From Succinivibrionaceae bacterium UBA3769 (GTDB taxonomy: Bacteria; Pseudomonadota; Gammaproteobacteria; Enterobacterales; Succinivibrionaceae), in the NCBI GenBank assembly GCA_002372325.1, contig DFFT01000048.1:1-41177 (forward strand): DNA of 41,177 nt. The letters are read 5' to 3'. Position numbers and translations under genes: made by a program. Shown piece by piece: positions 24,854-33,046 of this stretch (position 1 is the stretch's first letter; each line of letters begins with the position of its first letter). The notes under the pieces are model-generated. The model was not told where the DNA came from, made no database searches, and was given only the letters and a program-made list of their open reading frames with translations.

Positions 24854-26446
24854 ATGGCTTCTCAGGAATTTCTGGACGAAATCAACCGGCGGCGCACCTT
24901 TGCGATTATTTCGCACCCGGACGCCGGTAAAACCACCATTACCGAAAAGCTGCTTTTGTACGGCCGCGCCATTCAGAAGGCCGGCACCGTCAAGGGCCGC
25001 GGCGGCAATGGCAGCTTTGCCAAGTCAGACTGGATGGAAATGGAAAAGGAACGCGGCATTTCCGTTACCACCTCAGTGATGCAGTTCCCCTACAACGGCT
25101 GTCTCATTAACCTTCTGGACACTCCGGGCCATGAAGACTTTTCCGAAGACACCTACAGAGTGCTGACGGCAGTGGATTCCTGTCTTATGGTTATTGACGC
25201 GGCCAAGGGCGTGGAGGACAGAACCCGCAAGCTCATGGAGGTAACCCGGCTCCGGGACACCCCAATTCTCACCTTCATGAACAAGCTGGATCGGGAAACC
25301 CGGGATCCTCTGGAGCTTATGGACGAGGTGGAAAAGGAGCTGGCCATTATGTGCGCTCCCATTACCTGGCCCATTGGCTGCGGCAAGAGCTTCAAGGGCA
25401 TCTACCACCTTTACCGTGACGAAATCTACCTCTACGAATCCGGACACGGTTCTGAAATTCAGGAAAAGCGGGTCATCAGGGGCCTTGATAATCCGGATCT
25501 CGAAAACGCCATCGGCGGAGACCTGACAGAGGAGCTCCGGGAGGAAATCGAAATCGTCAAGGCTGCTTCCAATGAATTCAGTCTGGAGGATTTCCTGAAG
25601 GCGGATCTCACTCCGGTATTCTTCGGCACCGCTCTGGGCAATTTCGGGGTGGATCACATGCTGGACGGCCTTACCGAATGGGCTCCCGCTCCCGGATCCC
25701 GTCATGCCGAAAGCCGGGACGTGGCCCCCGCCGAGGATAAGCTCACCGGCTTTGTCTTCAAGATCCAGGCCAATATGGATCCCAAGCACCGGGATCGCAT
25801 AGCCTTCCTGAGACTGGTTTCCGGGCAGTATCAAAAGGGCATGAAGCTCCATCATGTCCGCATTGCCAAGGATGTGAACATTTCCGATGCGGTAACCTTT
25901 ATGGCCGGAGATCGGGAACAGGCGGAAATCGCCTATGCCGGAGACATTATCGGACTCCATAACCACGGCACCATCCAGATCGGCGACACCTTCACTCAGG
26001 GGGAGAATCTCCGCTTTACGGGCATTCCGAACTTCGCTCCGGAGCTTTTTAAAAGGATCCGGCTCCGGGATCCCCTGAAACAGAAGGCTTTGCTCAAGGG
26101 ACTCATTCAGCTTTCGGAGGAAGGAGCAGTGCAGGTATTCCGCCCCATTATCAACAACGATCTCATTGTGGGAGCCGTGGGCACCCTGCAGTTTGACGTT
26201 GTGGTCTCCCGTCTTAAAAACGAGTACAACGTGGAAGCCATCTATGAGCCTGTTACCGTAAGCACGGCCCGCTGGATCGAAAGCGACAATCCCAAGGCCA
26301 TTGCCGAGATCAAAAACCACGTGCCTCAGAACATAGCCCTGGACGGGGCGGACAACCTGACCTACATTGCCCCTAATATGGTGAATCTCAATCTCACCAT
26401 GGAGCGCTACCCTGACATACGGTTCAGCAAAACCCGGGAGCATTGA
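24854..26446 (+). CDS. prfC: Peptide chain release factor 3
   Basis: RF3 is a 530-residue translational GTPase that removes RF1 or RF2 from the ribosome after peptide release. The G-domain motifs are all present: P-loop HPDAGKTT near residue 21, the effector loop ERGISVTTSV, DTPGHEDF, and NKLD for guanine specificity. The effector and C-terminal domains are full length. The gene follows the kdsA terminator and has AAGGA ahead of its ATG, so it is probably transcribed from its own promoter. A TatD-type hydrolase gene follows in the same direction after 52 nt, as seen loosely in other enterics, where prfC and yjjV are close. Confidence 0.97.
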   Translation: MASQEFLDEINRRRTFAIISHPDAGKTTITEKLLLYGRAIQKAGTVKGRGGNGSFAKSDWMEMEKERGISVTTSVMQFPYNGCLINLLDTPGHEDFSEDTYRVLTAVDSCLMVIDAAKGVEDRTRKLMEVTRLRDTPILTFMNKLDRETRDPLELMDEVEKELAIMCAPITWPIGCGKSFKGIYHLYRDEIYLYESGHGSEIQEKRVIRGLDNPDLENAIGGDLTEELREEIEIVKAASNEFSLEDFLKADLTPVFFGTALGNFGVDHMLDGLTEWAPAPGSRHAESRDVAPAEDKLTGFVFKIQANMDPKHRDRIAFLRLVSGQYQKGMKLHHVRIAKDVNISDAVTFMAGDREQAEIAYAGDIIGLHNHGTIQIGDTFTQGENLRFTGIPNFAPELFKRIRLRDPLKQKALLKGLIQLSEEGAVQVFRPIINNDLIVGAVGTLQFDVVVSRLKNEYNVEAIYEPVTVSTARWIESDNPKAIAEIKNHVPQNIALDGADNLTYIAPNMVNLNLTMERYPDIRFSKTREH

Positions 26447-26498
26447 TTTCCCGCAGCCTCTCCCGCAGAGGTCTGGGAATTAACACGGGAGTCTCCTC

Positions 26499-27377
26499 AT
26501 GAACGATATTGATTGCCCGCTGGCAGATACCCACTGCCATCTGGATCTCATGCCGGAGGAGACTCTTTCCTTTTTATCCTCCGATGCTCTCTCTGGTTAT
26601 CCCGCCCCTTCTTCCGCGCTCACCCCCTCTCCTTCCCTGTTAAAAGCCCCGGAGACTCCGGCGCGCCTCATATTTGTTCCCGGAGTGACCGGCGCAGCTG
26701 TTTTCCGACACGCTAATCAGTCATCCCGTATGTCGGCCGGGCTTCCGGATAATGCTTTACCAGAGCAATGGCGGATTTATCAGATGACGGGAGTTCATCC
26801 CGGTTATCTCACGGACTTTAACGAGCAGGATTTCCGGAGCAGAACTGCCGTTCTCCGTCCCTTTATGATCGGGGAAATCGGTCTTGACAGGCGGTATGAA
26901 GACCGGTTTTCAGCTGATTTTCAGGAAATGTGCTTGCGGATTCAGCTGGCCGCTGCCCGGGATTACGGGATTCCGGTGTCTCTCCATGTGGTGGGCCGGC
27001 ATGGCGCGGCTCTCCGCATTCTCCGGGAATTCCCCGGTCTTCGGGGCATTTTGCACGGCTTTACCGGAAGCAAGGATCTGGCTCTGGAGTATCTCAGATC
27101 CGGCTTTTTTCTGGGGATCGGCCCCTTAATCCTGAATCCGGAGGCCCGGAAGCTGAACTCTGCCTTAGCCGCTCTGGATCCGGAAAATCTCGTAACCGAA
27201 ACGGATGCCCCTTTCATGAGCTATTACGATAACGGCATCAGAAAAGCTGCAACTCCGGAAATCCTCCCCCTGATTGTCAGAAAAATCAGCGAGCTTCAGG
27301 GCCGGAGCTTTGAAGATACCGCGGCTGTCGTCTTTCGGAACGCTCTTTCCCTGATCCCGCAGATTCCCGAAGCATAG
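26499..27377 (+). CDS. TatD-family metal-dependent hydrolase (YjjV-like)
   Basis: This 292-residue amidohydrolase-fold protein has the metal-binding set of the TatD family: THCHLD near the N-terminus, IGEIGLDRRY, SLHVVG, LHGFTG and TETDAPF. Family members act as 3'-5' exonucleases or nucleotidases on DNA and RNA; the substrate of this member is not shown. Position after prfC favours the YjjV branch over TatD or YcfH. An insertion rich in Ser and Pro at about residues 30-60, between the first metal motif and the next strand, is longer than usual. GGGAG precedes the ATG. A GC-rich inverted repeat, CTCCGGC with GCCGGAG (about 27382-27410), follows the stop. Confidence 0.88.
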   Translation: MNDIDCPLADTHCHLDLMPEETLSFLSSDALSGYPAPSSALTPSPSLLKAPETPARLIFVPGVTGAAVFRHANQSSRMSAGLPDNALPEQWRIYQMTGVHPGYLTDFNEQDFRSRTAVLRPFMIGEIGLDRRYEDRFSADFQEMCLRIQLAAARDYGIPVSLHVVGRHGAALRILREFPGLRGILHGFTGSKDLALEYLRSGFFLGIGPLILNPEARKLNSALAALDPENLVTETDAPFMSYYDNGIRKAATPEILPLIVRKISELQGRSFEDTAAVVFRNALSLIPQIPEA

Positions 27378-27458
27378 CGTCCTCCGGCTTTCAAAGCCTG
27401 GCGCCGGAGTTCATCTCCGGTTCAGCCCCGGGTTTTTCCTTTTCCTGTCCTGATGGAG

Positions 27459-27464
27459 TATAAT
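27459..27464 (+). promoter_or_regulatory. -10 element of the serB promoter
   Basis: A perfect TATAAT sits 35 nt ahead of the chosen serB ATG. The matching -35 position reads TTCCTT, which is weak. A start near 27471 is expected, which would place the in-frame ATG at 27482 almost at the transcript end and supports the start at 27500. Confidence 0.45.
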
Positions 27465-27499
27465 CAGCGGAGTTTTTTCTCATGTTGTCAGGTAAAGCC

Positions 27500-28501
27500 A
27501 TGTCCTTTATTAACAATCCCGAAGCGCCGCTTCTTAACGCCGGTCTCCCGGAAAATGAACTTTTTGTCATTAAGGATCAGGATCTCCTTAAGGTATCCCC
27601 GGCAGACTTTTCCGGAGGCTATATCGGAATAGTCAGCGACAGCATTCTGGCGCAGGATCTTCTTGATGTGGCCGGTATGGCCGCCGGGTTCGGAATTACC
27701 GCGGCATTTCAGGCGCCCTGCGAGCTTTTCGGGCATCAGGTCTGCATGGCCCGCACCGACAAATTCAGCCCGGAGCTTAATCAGGAGCTCAAAAAGCTTT
27801 CGGGAAAAAGGGACGCGGTTCATGTCAGGGACTTTCCTAAGCTTACGGCTCCGGGCGTGATCCTGCTGGATATGGACTCCACCTGCATCCAGTGCGAATG
27901 CATTGATGAAATTGCCAAGGCCTGGGGGGTAGGCGCGCAAATTTCAGAAATCACCAGCCAGGCAATGCACGGCCTTCTGGACTTCAAGCAGAGCCTCAGA
28001 AAAAGAGTGGGACTCCTCAAGGGAGCACCGGCTCAGATCCTCTGGGATCTCCGGGATCGGCTTCCCATTATGCCGGGCTTTCCGGAACTGATTCATCTTT
28101 TGCAGTTTCACGGCTGGAAAACCGCCATTGCCTCCGGAGGCTTCATGACGTTTGTAAACAGACTGAAGGAAGAATTCGGCTTAACCCTGGTGCGGGCTAA
28201 CACCTTCAGGATCGTGGACGGTCACCTTACCGGGGAACTGGAGGGAGATATTGTGGATTCCAGCGTTAAGGTGACCACCCTGAACGAGCTTCTGGATCGC
28301 TATGGCATCCCCCCGGCGCAGTCCATTGCCATCGGAGACGGCGCCAATGACCTCCCCATGATAAACGCCGCCGGCATCGGCTTTGCCATTCATGCCAAAC
28401 CCATAGTGCGTGAAAAGGCTCCGGCCACCATCAATAACTTCGGACTGGATGCGGCTGCCTGCCTGCTGAAGGGAGCCGAGCTCATTGACCGGATAAAGTA
28501 A
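27500..28501 (+). CDS. serB: Phosphoserine phosphatase SerB
   Basis: This 333-residue HAD-superfamily enzyme converts phosphoserine to serine, the last step of serine synthesis. The ATG at 27500 is preferred over one at 27482 because AGG lies 7-8 nt upstream, and the upstream ATG has no ribosome site. An N-terminal ACT-like regulatory region (about 1-115) precedes the catalytic domain. That domain carries the nucleophile motif LLDMDST, the cap domain, the IASGGF motif and the final IGDGANDLPMI. Length is typical of the long gammaproteobacterial form. It is followed by a strong terminator and is convergent with a PilZ gene. Confidence 0.95.
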   Translation: MSFINNPEAPLLNAGLPENELFVIKDQDLLKVSPADFSGGYIGIVSDSILAQDLLDVAGMAAGFGITAAFQAPCELFGHQVCMARTDKFSPELNQELKKLSGKRDAVHVRDFPKLTAPGVILLDMDSTCIQCECIDEIAKAWGVGAQISEITSQAMHGLLDFKQSLRKRVGLLKGAPAQILWDLRDRLPIMPGFPELIHLLQFHGWKTAIASGGFMTFVNRLKEEFGLTLVRANTFRIVDGHLTGELEGDIVDSSVKVTTLNELLDRYGIPPAQSIAIGDGANDLPMINAAGIGFAIHAKPIVREKAPATINNFGLDAAACLLKGAELIDRIK

Positions 28502-28532
28502 AGCGCCTGCCCCGAAGGCGGCAGGATCGATG

Positions 28533-28567
28533 AGGCCGGAGCTCTCCTGAGTCTCCGGCCTTTTTTC
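28533..28567 (+). terminator. Terminator of serB
   Basis: AGGCCGGAG (28533-28541) pairs with CTCCGGCCT (28553-28561) and runs into six T. It lies 31 nt after the serB stop. The minus-strand side has no T-tract, so it probably does not serve the convergent PilZ gene. Confidence 0.88.
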
Positions 28568-28600
28568 CTGAGACCTTCCCGGCCTCCGGAATCATCCCCC

Positions 28601-31045
28601 TTACGTATTCTGCCGGGCCAGACTGATGCCCGCATCCGGGATTTCGGGAATCTCTCCCAGAACCACCGGAATCCCCAGCTTGACCATCACCGATTCGGTA
28701 ATGTCAATAACGTCGCCTATTCCCATAATGTTCCAGATATTGCTGTCCAGAGTCTTGAACTTATGAGGAGCATAACGCCGGATATAATCCAGCTCCTGCT
28801 TGATTTCTGATACCTCAGGTCTCCCGTTGGCCGTCACATATACCGCATACGCTCCGAAATACCCCTGCGCCAGGCCTCTTTCAATAAAGGAACGCTGATC
28901 ATCAGGAGACATAAAGGAATCCTCCACCTGCGGCACGTAGGTGATCTTGTCTTCCCAGACCTCCCGGCGCACGTATATCGTATACTGCTTTTGGATCTCA
29001 TGGGCCTTGATCTTTTCAATATCGCTGAGAATGTGTCCCCGGAGCACCTGATTTGAAAACAGGGGATAAACATTGGCCTGCTTCGGTTCCGTCTCCTGGA
29101 TATGGAAAAGACGGCGCACCCGGGAGCTGTTGGCGCTGTCGCAGACATATCCCAGGCGCGATGCCTTGGAACGCATGAATATGATCGGAGTGGAAAACAG
29201 ATGGGAAACGGTAATCGAGCGGAGAGCCTTGGAGGTTTCGCTCATCTGGGAAAGATTTATGGCCGGCTCCAGCACATGCTGATTGGCATTTATGAGTTCG
29301 TCGAAGAAAAGCACCACGGCGGAATGCAATCCATGCAGCTGCAGATGCATGATGGTATGCGCTGAATTGATAAACACCACCTCATAGGGCACATGCATCA
29401 AAGATACGGTCTTTTTCAGCTTCTGGAACTGGGGCATGGAAATATAGACCACATCGCCGTTAAAGCACTTCACCGGACTTGAAAACTCCACCTGAAGACC
29501 ATGGTTGGAAATATCCCGGGTCCAGCCGGCGATTTCCGGAAAGCTGTCTCCGGCGGCCAGGATCTCCGTCCGGTAGAGATACCGCTGCTCCTTGCGGGGG
29601 GTGATGTACTGAAGATACTCCAGCTTCACCGGCTGAATGCTGTCGGTATCATGGGTAAAGATCTGCAGGCGGTTTACGGACTGGCTGCTGGTGAAGCTGC
29701 CGTAAACCGCGGCATCTCCGGGGGTGTTTATTCTGGTAAGAAGGCCGATATAGGTAAGCTCGGCAAGATTATTATAGAGGGTCTGCGCTTCCTTCTCGTC
29801 ACCGCAGGCTCCGGCCAGCCCGTGGAGCATCTTGTCATCAAGCTTGACCGCACTGATTTCAAAACGGAACACTCTGAAGGTAGCGCGGTTTTTTGAGACC
29901 GCAAAAAACGTGTCGGTAAGCCCCGACTCCTGAAGCTCGTCCATGGTGGCGCTGAGAAAAAAAACATGGCCGTCCATAGTATGCTTAAAGGCATAAATAT
30001 AGGTGTATTGCCGGCCCTCGGGCTTTTTAAGAAGCTTCGCCATGCGCTCCCGGGTAAACAGAGTGCCCATTTTGTCATCCGCTTTTTCGTCCCGCCAGTA
30101 ATCCAGCTGCTCATGGTTATGGTCGCTTTTAAGAGCATAGGCCAGCCGGAGCTCCTCCCGGCCGGCAAAGAACATGGGAATGCCGATGATCTTGGGCAGA
30201 TACTGATACTCTATGGCTTTGATATTGAGAATGTAAGCCATGTAGTCTATGTCTATGCGGTAGCGGTACTTGTTGGCATTCTGAAAGCCCAGAATAAAGC
30301 GTTCCAGATCCTTATTGTCGGAGAGACATCTGGTTTTAAGCCAGCAGCGGACGTCCCTTTTTTCCACCCCCAGGGTTTCGTATGGCACCCCGGTGAGAAT
30401 TCTGGCGGCCCCCGGATAAAGCTCTATGAGCTTGGTGAAGGTGATTCTGATTTTTTCCCGCTGGGTAAACTCATAGTCGCAGGGAAGGAGCACCTTGATG
30501 CCGCTGCAGGAAAGGTCAGAGGTTTTGGCATTGACAAGACGCCCGTCGGGAAAAGCTACCACAATGGCTGAGGAATAATACATTCTTTCATCGCGGCGAT
30601 GGGCATAGCTGGCAAAGCGAATCTCATCCAGGTTAAATCTGGCGGGGCTGTTGGGATCATGGTTCAGCCCGCTTTCCTGGCGGCGAATCTTCTTCCTTTC
30701 ATTATGGCTGCGCATTACCTCCTCGTAAACGCCCTTGGTATAAACGCCGCCATAGCAGGCTGCCAGACTGCGGAACTCTTCGATGTCTTCCTTCTGCAAA
30801 AAGTGCGAGGTGCCGCTGAAGGTAAAGATCTCGCAATCGCCGTCATTTCTGAAGTCCATAACCCTGAGGCACGGGGCGCAAAGCCGCCTTAATTCCATCT
30901 TCAGGAGAAAATCCGCATTCCCCCCGGCTTCGCTGACAATTTCCGCAAAAACTTCCTTGAAAGCGGGCGTATTCAAGTAGGGGATAAGCTCCCGGGCCCT
31001 GTTTCTGACATTGTCCATACAACCAAATAAATCCAAACCTGTCAT
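28601..31045 (-). CDS. Large protein with two PilZ domains (c-di-GMP effector)
   Basis: This is an 814-residue cytoplasmic protein with no signal peptide. Two complete PilZ signatures are visible. The first is RRDER (150-154) with DLSCSG (177-182). The second is RYLYR (488-492) with DISNHG (511-516). Both have the arginine and D-x-S-x-x-G elements that bind c-di-GMP. The regions between and after them (about 200-480 and 560-814) are unrecognised but look folded. Large PilZ proteins of this type occur next to serB in Vibrio-like bacteria, and here too the gene is convergent with serB. AGAGGA lies about 13 nt ahead of the ATG. It may bind up to two ligand-dimer equivalents; the output is unknown. 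Together with the Rsd-PilZ fusion it implies active c-di-GMP signalling. Confidence 0.85.
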   Translation of the reverse strand: MTGLDLFGCMDNVRNRARELIPYLNTPAFKEVFAEIVSEAGGNADFLLKMELRRLCAPCLRVMDFRNDGDCEIFTFSGTSHFLQKEDIEEFRSLAACYGGVYTKGVYEEVMRSHNERKKIRRQESGLNHDPNSPARFNLDEIRFASYAHRRDERMYYSSAIVVAFPDGRLVNAKTSDLSCSGIKVLLPCDYEFTQREKIRITFTKLIELYPGAARILTGVPYETLGVEKRDVRCWLKTRCLSDNKDLERFILGFQNANKYRYRIDIDYMAYILNIKAIEYQYLPKIIGIPMFFAGREELRLAYALKSDHNHEQLDYWRDEKADDKMGTLFTRERMAKLLKKPEGRQYTYIYAFKHTMDGHVFFLSATMDELQESGLTDTFFAVSKNRATFRVFRFEISAVKLDDKMLHGLAGACGDEKEAQTLYNNLAELTYIGLLTRINTPGDAAVYGSFTSSQSVNRLQIFTHDTDSIQPVKLEYLQYITPRKEQRYLYRTEILAAGDSFPEIAGWTRDISNHGLQVEFSSPVKCFNGDVVYISMPQFQKLKKTVSLMHVPYEVVFINSAHTIMHLQLHGLHSAVVLFFDELINANQHVLEPAINLSQMSETSKALRSITVSHLFSTPIIFMRSKASRLGYVCDSANSSRVRRLFHIQETEPKQANVYPLFSNQVLRGHILSDIEKIKAHEIQKQYTIYVRREVWEDKITYVPQVEDSFMSPDDQRSFIERGLAQGYFGAYAVYVTANGRPEVSEIKQELDYIRRYAPHKFKTLDSNIWNIMGIGDVIDITESVMVKLGIPVVLGEIPEIPDAGISLARQNT

Positions 31046-31308
31046 ATCGCTGCAAAATTCCTCTGATTCTACCCCAAGAACCGGGTTTTATTAATCCTGC
31101 GCTCCTGAAAATATGAGGCTACTCCTGCAAACACGATTACCCCTCTCACGAGATCTCCCCCGCGCGCTCCGCGGGCCGCAGGCGGAAGAGATCAGATGCG
31201 GCAGCGGAACCTGTTTTTTTTGCTTTCAGATCCCCCGGAGATTCCGGTTTTTGGATAAAATGAACGAGGAGCCGCAGAATATATCCCGTTTGCCTGGAGA
31301 AATCCCTC

Positions 31309-32103
31309 ATGACTGAAAACAACATCAAGACCCCGCCCCGGGAAGAAGACCAGAATTCCGCAGCCGGTCAGCTTACCGCGCGGGTTCATTCCATAGAAAC
31401 CGGCGGCGCCGTGGACGGCCCCGGCATCCGGTATCTGATATTCTTTCAGGGCTGCAATTTCAAATGCATCTACTGCCACAACAGAGATACCTGGGACATG
31501 GAAGGCGGCACGGTCTATACCGTGGAAGCGCTGATGAAGGAAATCATTACCTATGCCCCCTTCTTCAATGCCAGCGGCGGCGGAGTCACCTGCACCGGCG
31601 GGGAGGCCTCCCTGCAGGCAAAATTCATCGCCGAGCTGTTCCGGGAGGTGCATGCCGCCGGCTTTAACACCTGTCTGGACACCAACGGGTATTTTCATTA
31701 CACCAGAGATCAGGTGAACCTTATCAATGAAACGGACACCTTCCTTTTGGACATCAAGGCCATGGATCCTCTGAAGCATAAGGAACTCACCGGCTTTGAC
31801 AACGAAAGAGTCCTGACATTTGCCCGGTATCTCCGGGATCACGGCAAAAAAATGTGGATAAGGCAGGTAATTATCCCCTCCTATACCGATGATGACGAAA
31901 ACGCACATGCCCTGGGGAAATTCATCGTATCCCTGGGCGATGCCGTGGAGCGTGTTGAGCTTCTGGCCTACCACGAACTGGGCAAGCATAAATGGAAATT
32001 CTTTAACGAGCCCTATAAGCTGGAAAACATCAGCCCCCCGAAAAAGGAGGTCATGGATCATCTTCGGGGGATTCTCCGGGAATACTTCAAAGAAACGTAC
32101 TGA
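31309..32103 (+). CDS. pflA: Pyruvate formate-lyase activating enzyme (radical SAM)
   Basis: This 264-residue radical-SAM enzyme makes the glycyl radical on pyruvate formate-lyase under anaerobic conditions. The [4Fe-4S] motif CxxxCxxC is Cys49, Cys53 and Cys56 in GCNFKCIYC. The SIETGGAVDGPGIRY start and TCTGGEASLQ motif are typical of PflA. The length is normal with a short N-terminal extension (about 24 residues). No pflB is adjacent. GGAG lies about 9 nt ahead of the ATG, and TAAAAT near 31255 is a possible -10 element. The gene is convergent with yfbV, with only 7 nt between the stops. It links the window to mixed-acid fermentation, together with pta. Confidence 0.93.
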   Translation: MTENNIKTPPREEDQNSAAGQLTARVHSIETGGAVDGPGIRYLIFFQGCNFKCIYCHNRDTWDMEGGTVYTVEALMKEIITYAPFFNASGGGVTCTGGEASLQAKFIAELFREVHAAGFNTCLDTNGYFHYTRDQVNLINETDTFLLDIKAMDPLKHKELTGFDNERVLTFARYLRDHGKKMWIRQVIIPSYTDDDENAHALGKFIVSLGDAVERVELLAYHELGKHKWKFFNEPYKLENISPPKKEVMDHLRGILREYFKETY

Positions 32104-32110
32104 TTCCGGC

Positions 32111-32545
32111 TCAGATCCCGTCCGTGAGAGCCCGGGGATCCGCTCCCTCCCGATCCAGAGCCTTGCGGAGCGCCCGGGCGAGAGTCAGCATGTCCGGACT
32201 CAGAGCCGGGGTATCCCCGGTCTCCTTGCAGATCCTGCCATACCAGGATATTTCCTGCGGGGTCAGCCTTCTCAGAGATCTCTGTCCCAGCTTCCAGATC
32301 CCCCAGACCGGAGCCAGAAACGCCAGAGTCAGCATGAATACCGCCGACGGCCAGATGTATGCCGGAATCTCAACGCCGGAAAACCGCCAGAAGCAGAAGT
32401 ACCACACCGCAAAAAAGCACAGCATAGGGGGCATCCATCTCCCGGCATACACCACCATGGAGGCAATAAAGCCCTCGCGGTACACGGCATTCAGTGTTTT
32501 GATATTCCGGGGCCAGATCTTTGCCATTTCCTGACCGCGGCTCAT
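32111..32545 (-). CDS. yfbV: YfbV-family (UPF0208) inner-membrane protein
   Basis: This 144-residue protein is read from ATG 32545 with GGCGGA upstream; a TTG four codons earlier is less likely. Features shared with Escherichia coli YfbV are RGQEMAKIWP near the N-terminus, a first membrane segment containing RWMPPMLCFF, a second membrane segment (about 65-85), and WKLGQRSLRRLTP just after it. The C-terminus is a charged helix. The family has been linked to ackA-pta by position and to chromosome organisation in E. coli; the molecular role is not known. It is divergent from pta as expected, but no ackA gene lies between them. Confidence 0.85.
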   Translation of the reverse strand: MSRGQEMAKIWPRNIKTLNAVYREGFIASMVVYAGRWMPPMLCFFAVWYFCFWRFSGVEIPAYIWPSAVFMLTLAFLAPVWGIWKLGQRSLRRLTPQEISWYGRICKETGDTPALSPDMLTLARALRKALDREGADPRALTDGI

Positions 32546-33046
32546 AATTTCCGCCAAAAACGATCTCCGTATTATGAAAGCGGCGTCCGGTTCGCATTCG
32601 GATGCCGGAATGGGAAAATAAAGGCATTGCCTTCGTATCTTACTCTAAAAAGAGACTTCCGGCCGTTTTTTTGGGAAGAAAACACGCAACGGCCCTCCTT
32701 CCCGGCATCCTCAGGCACTTCCGCATCCGATTCCGCTGAGGCTCTCCGTTTGCCCAAGACCGGGCGTCATGATCCCGCCGGCCCGGAAAAGTAAAACCGG
32801 CTCTTATTTTCATAATCAGAAAATTGCCGCCCTCACTGTTATGGGCTATACTCTCTAACTAAGCTCTAAACTCACGGTGAGCAGTTTAAAAGCCTTATTC
32901 TATAAAGCTCTGCACCCATTTGATATGCAGGAAGGACATCCTGTTTTCACCGTACAGGGAAATTCTTCTGACTTTGCTGAAAGCAGCCTGAAGTCAATAC
33001 CGCAACGTATCTGTTCCATATCGCTTATTCACAAGAGGAAATGTCT
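32546..33046 (+). promoter_or_regulatory. Promoter and long leader of pta
   Basis: TTGCCG (32824-32829), a 17-nt spacer and TATACT (32847-32852) form a good sigma70 promoter for pta. Transcription from about 32859 would give a leader of nearly 190 nt. A 61-codon GTG-started frame (32877-33062) overlaps the pta start but has no ribosome site and is probably not a gene. No ackA or ackA remnant is seen in this 501-nt gap. Positions 32546-32820 show nothing further that I can support. Confidence 0.6.

Noticed and set aside
25073..26443. Minus-strand frame of 456 codons opposite prfC
   Set aside because: prfC has all GTPase motifs in the other strand, so this is a shadow.
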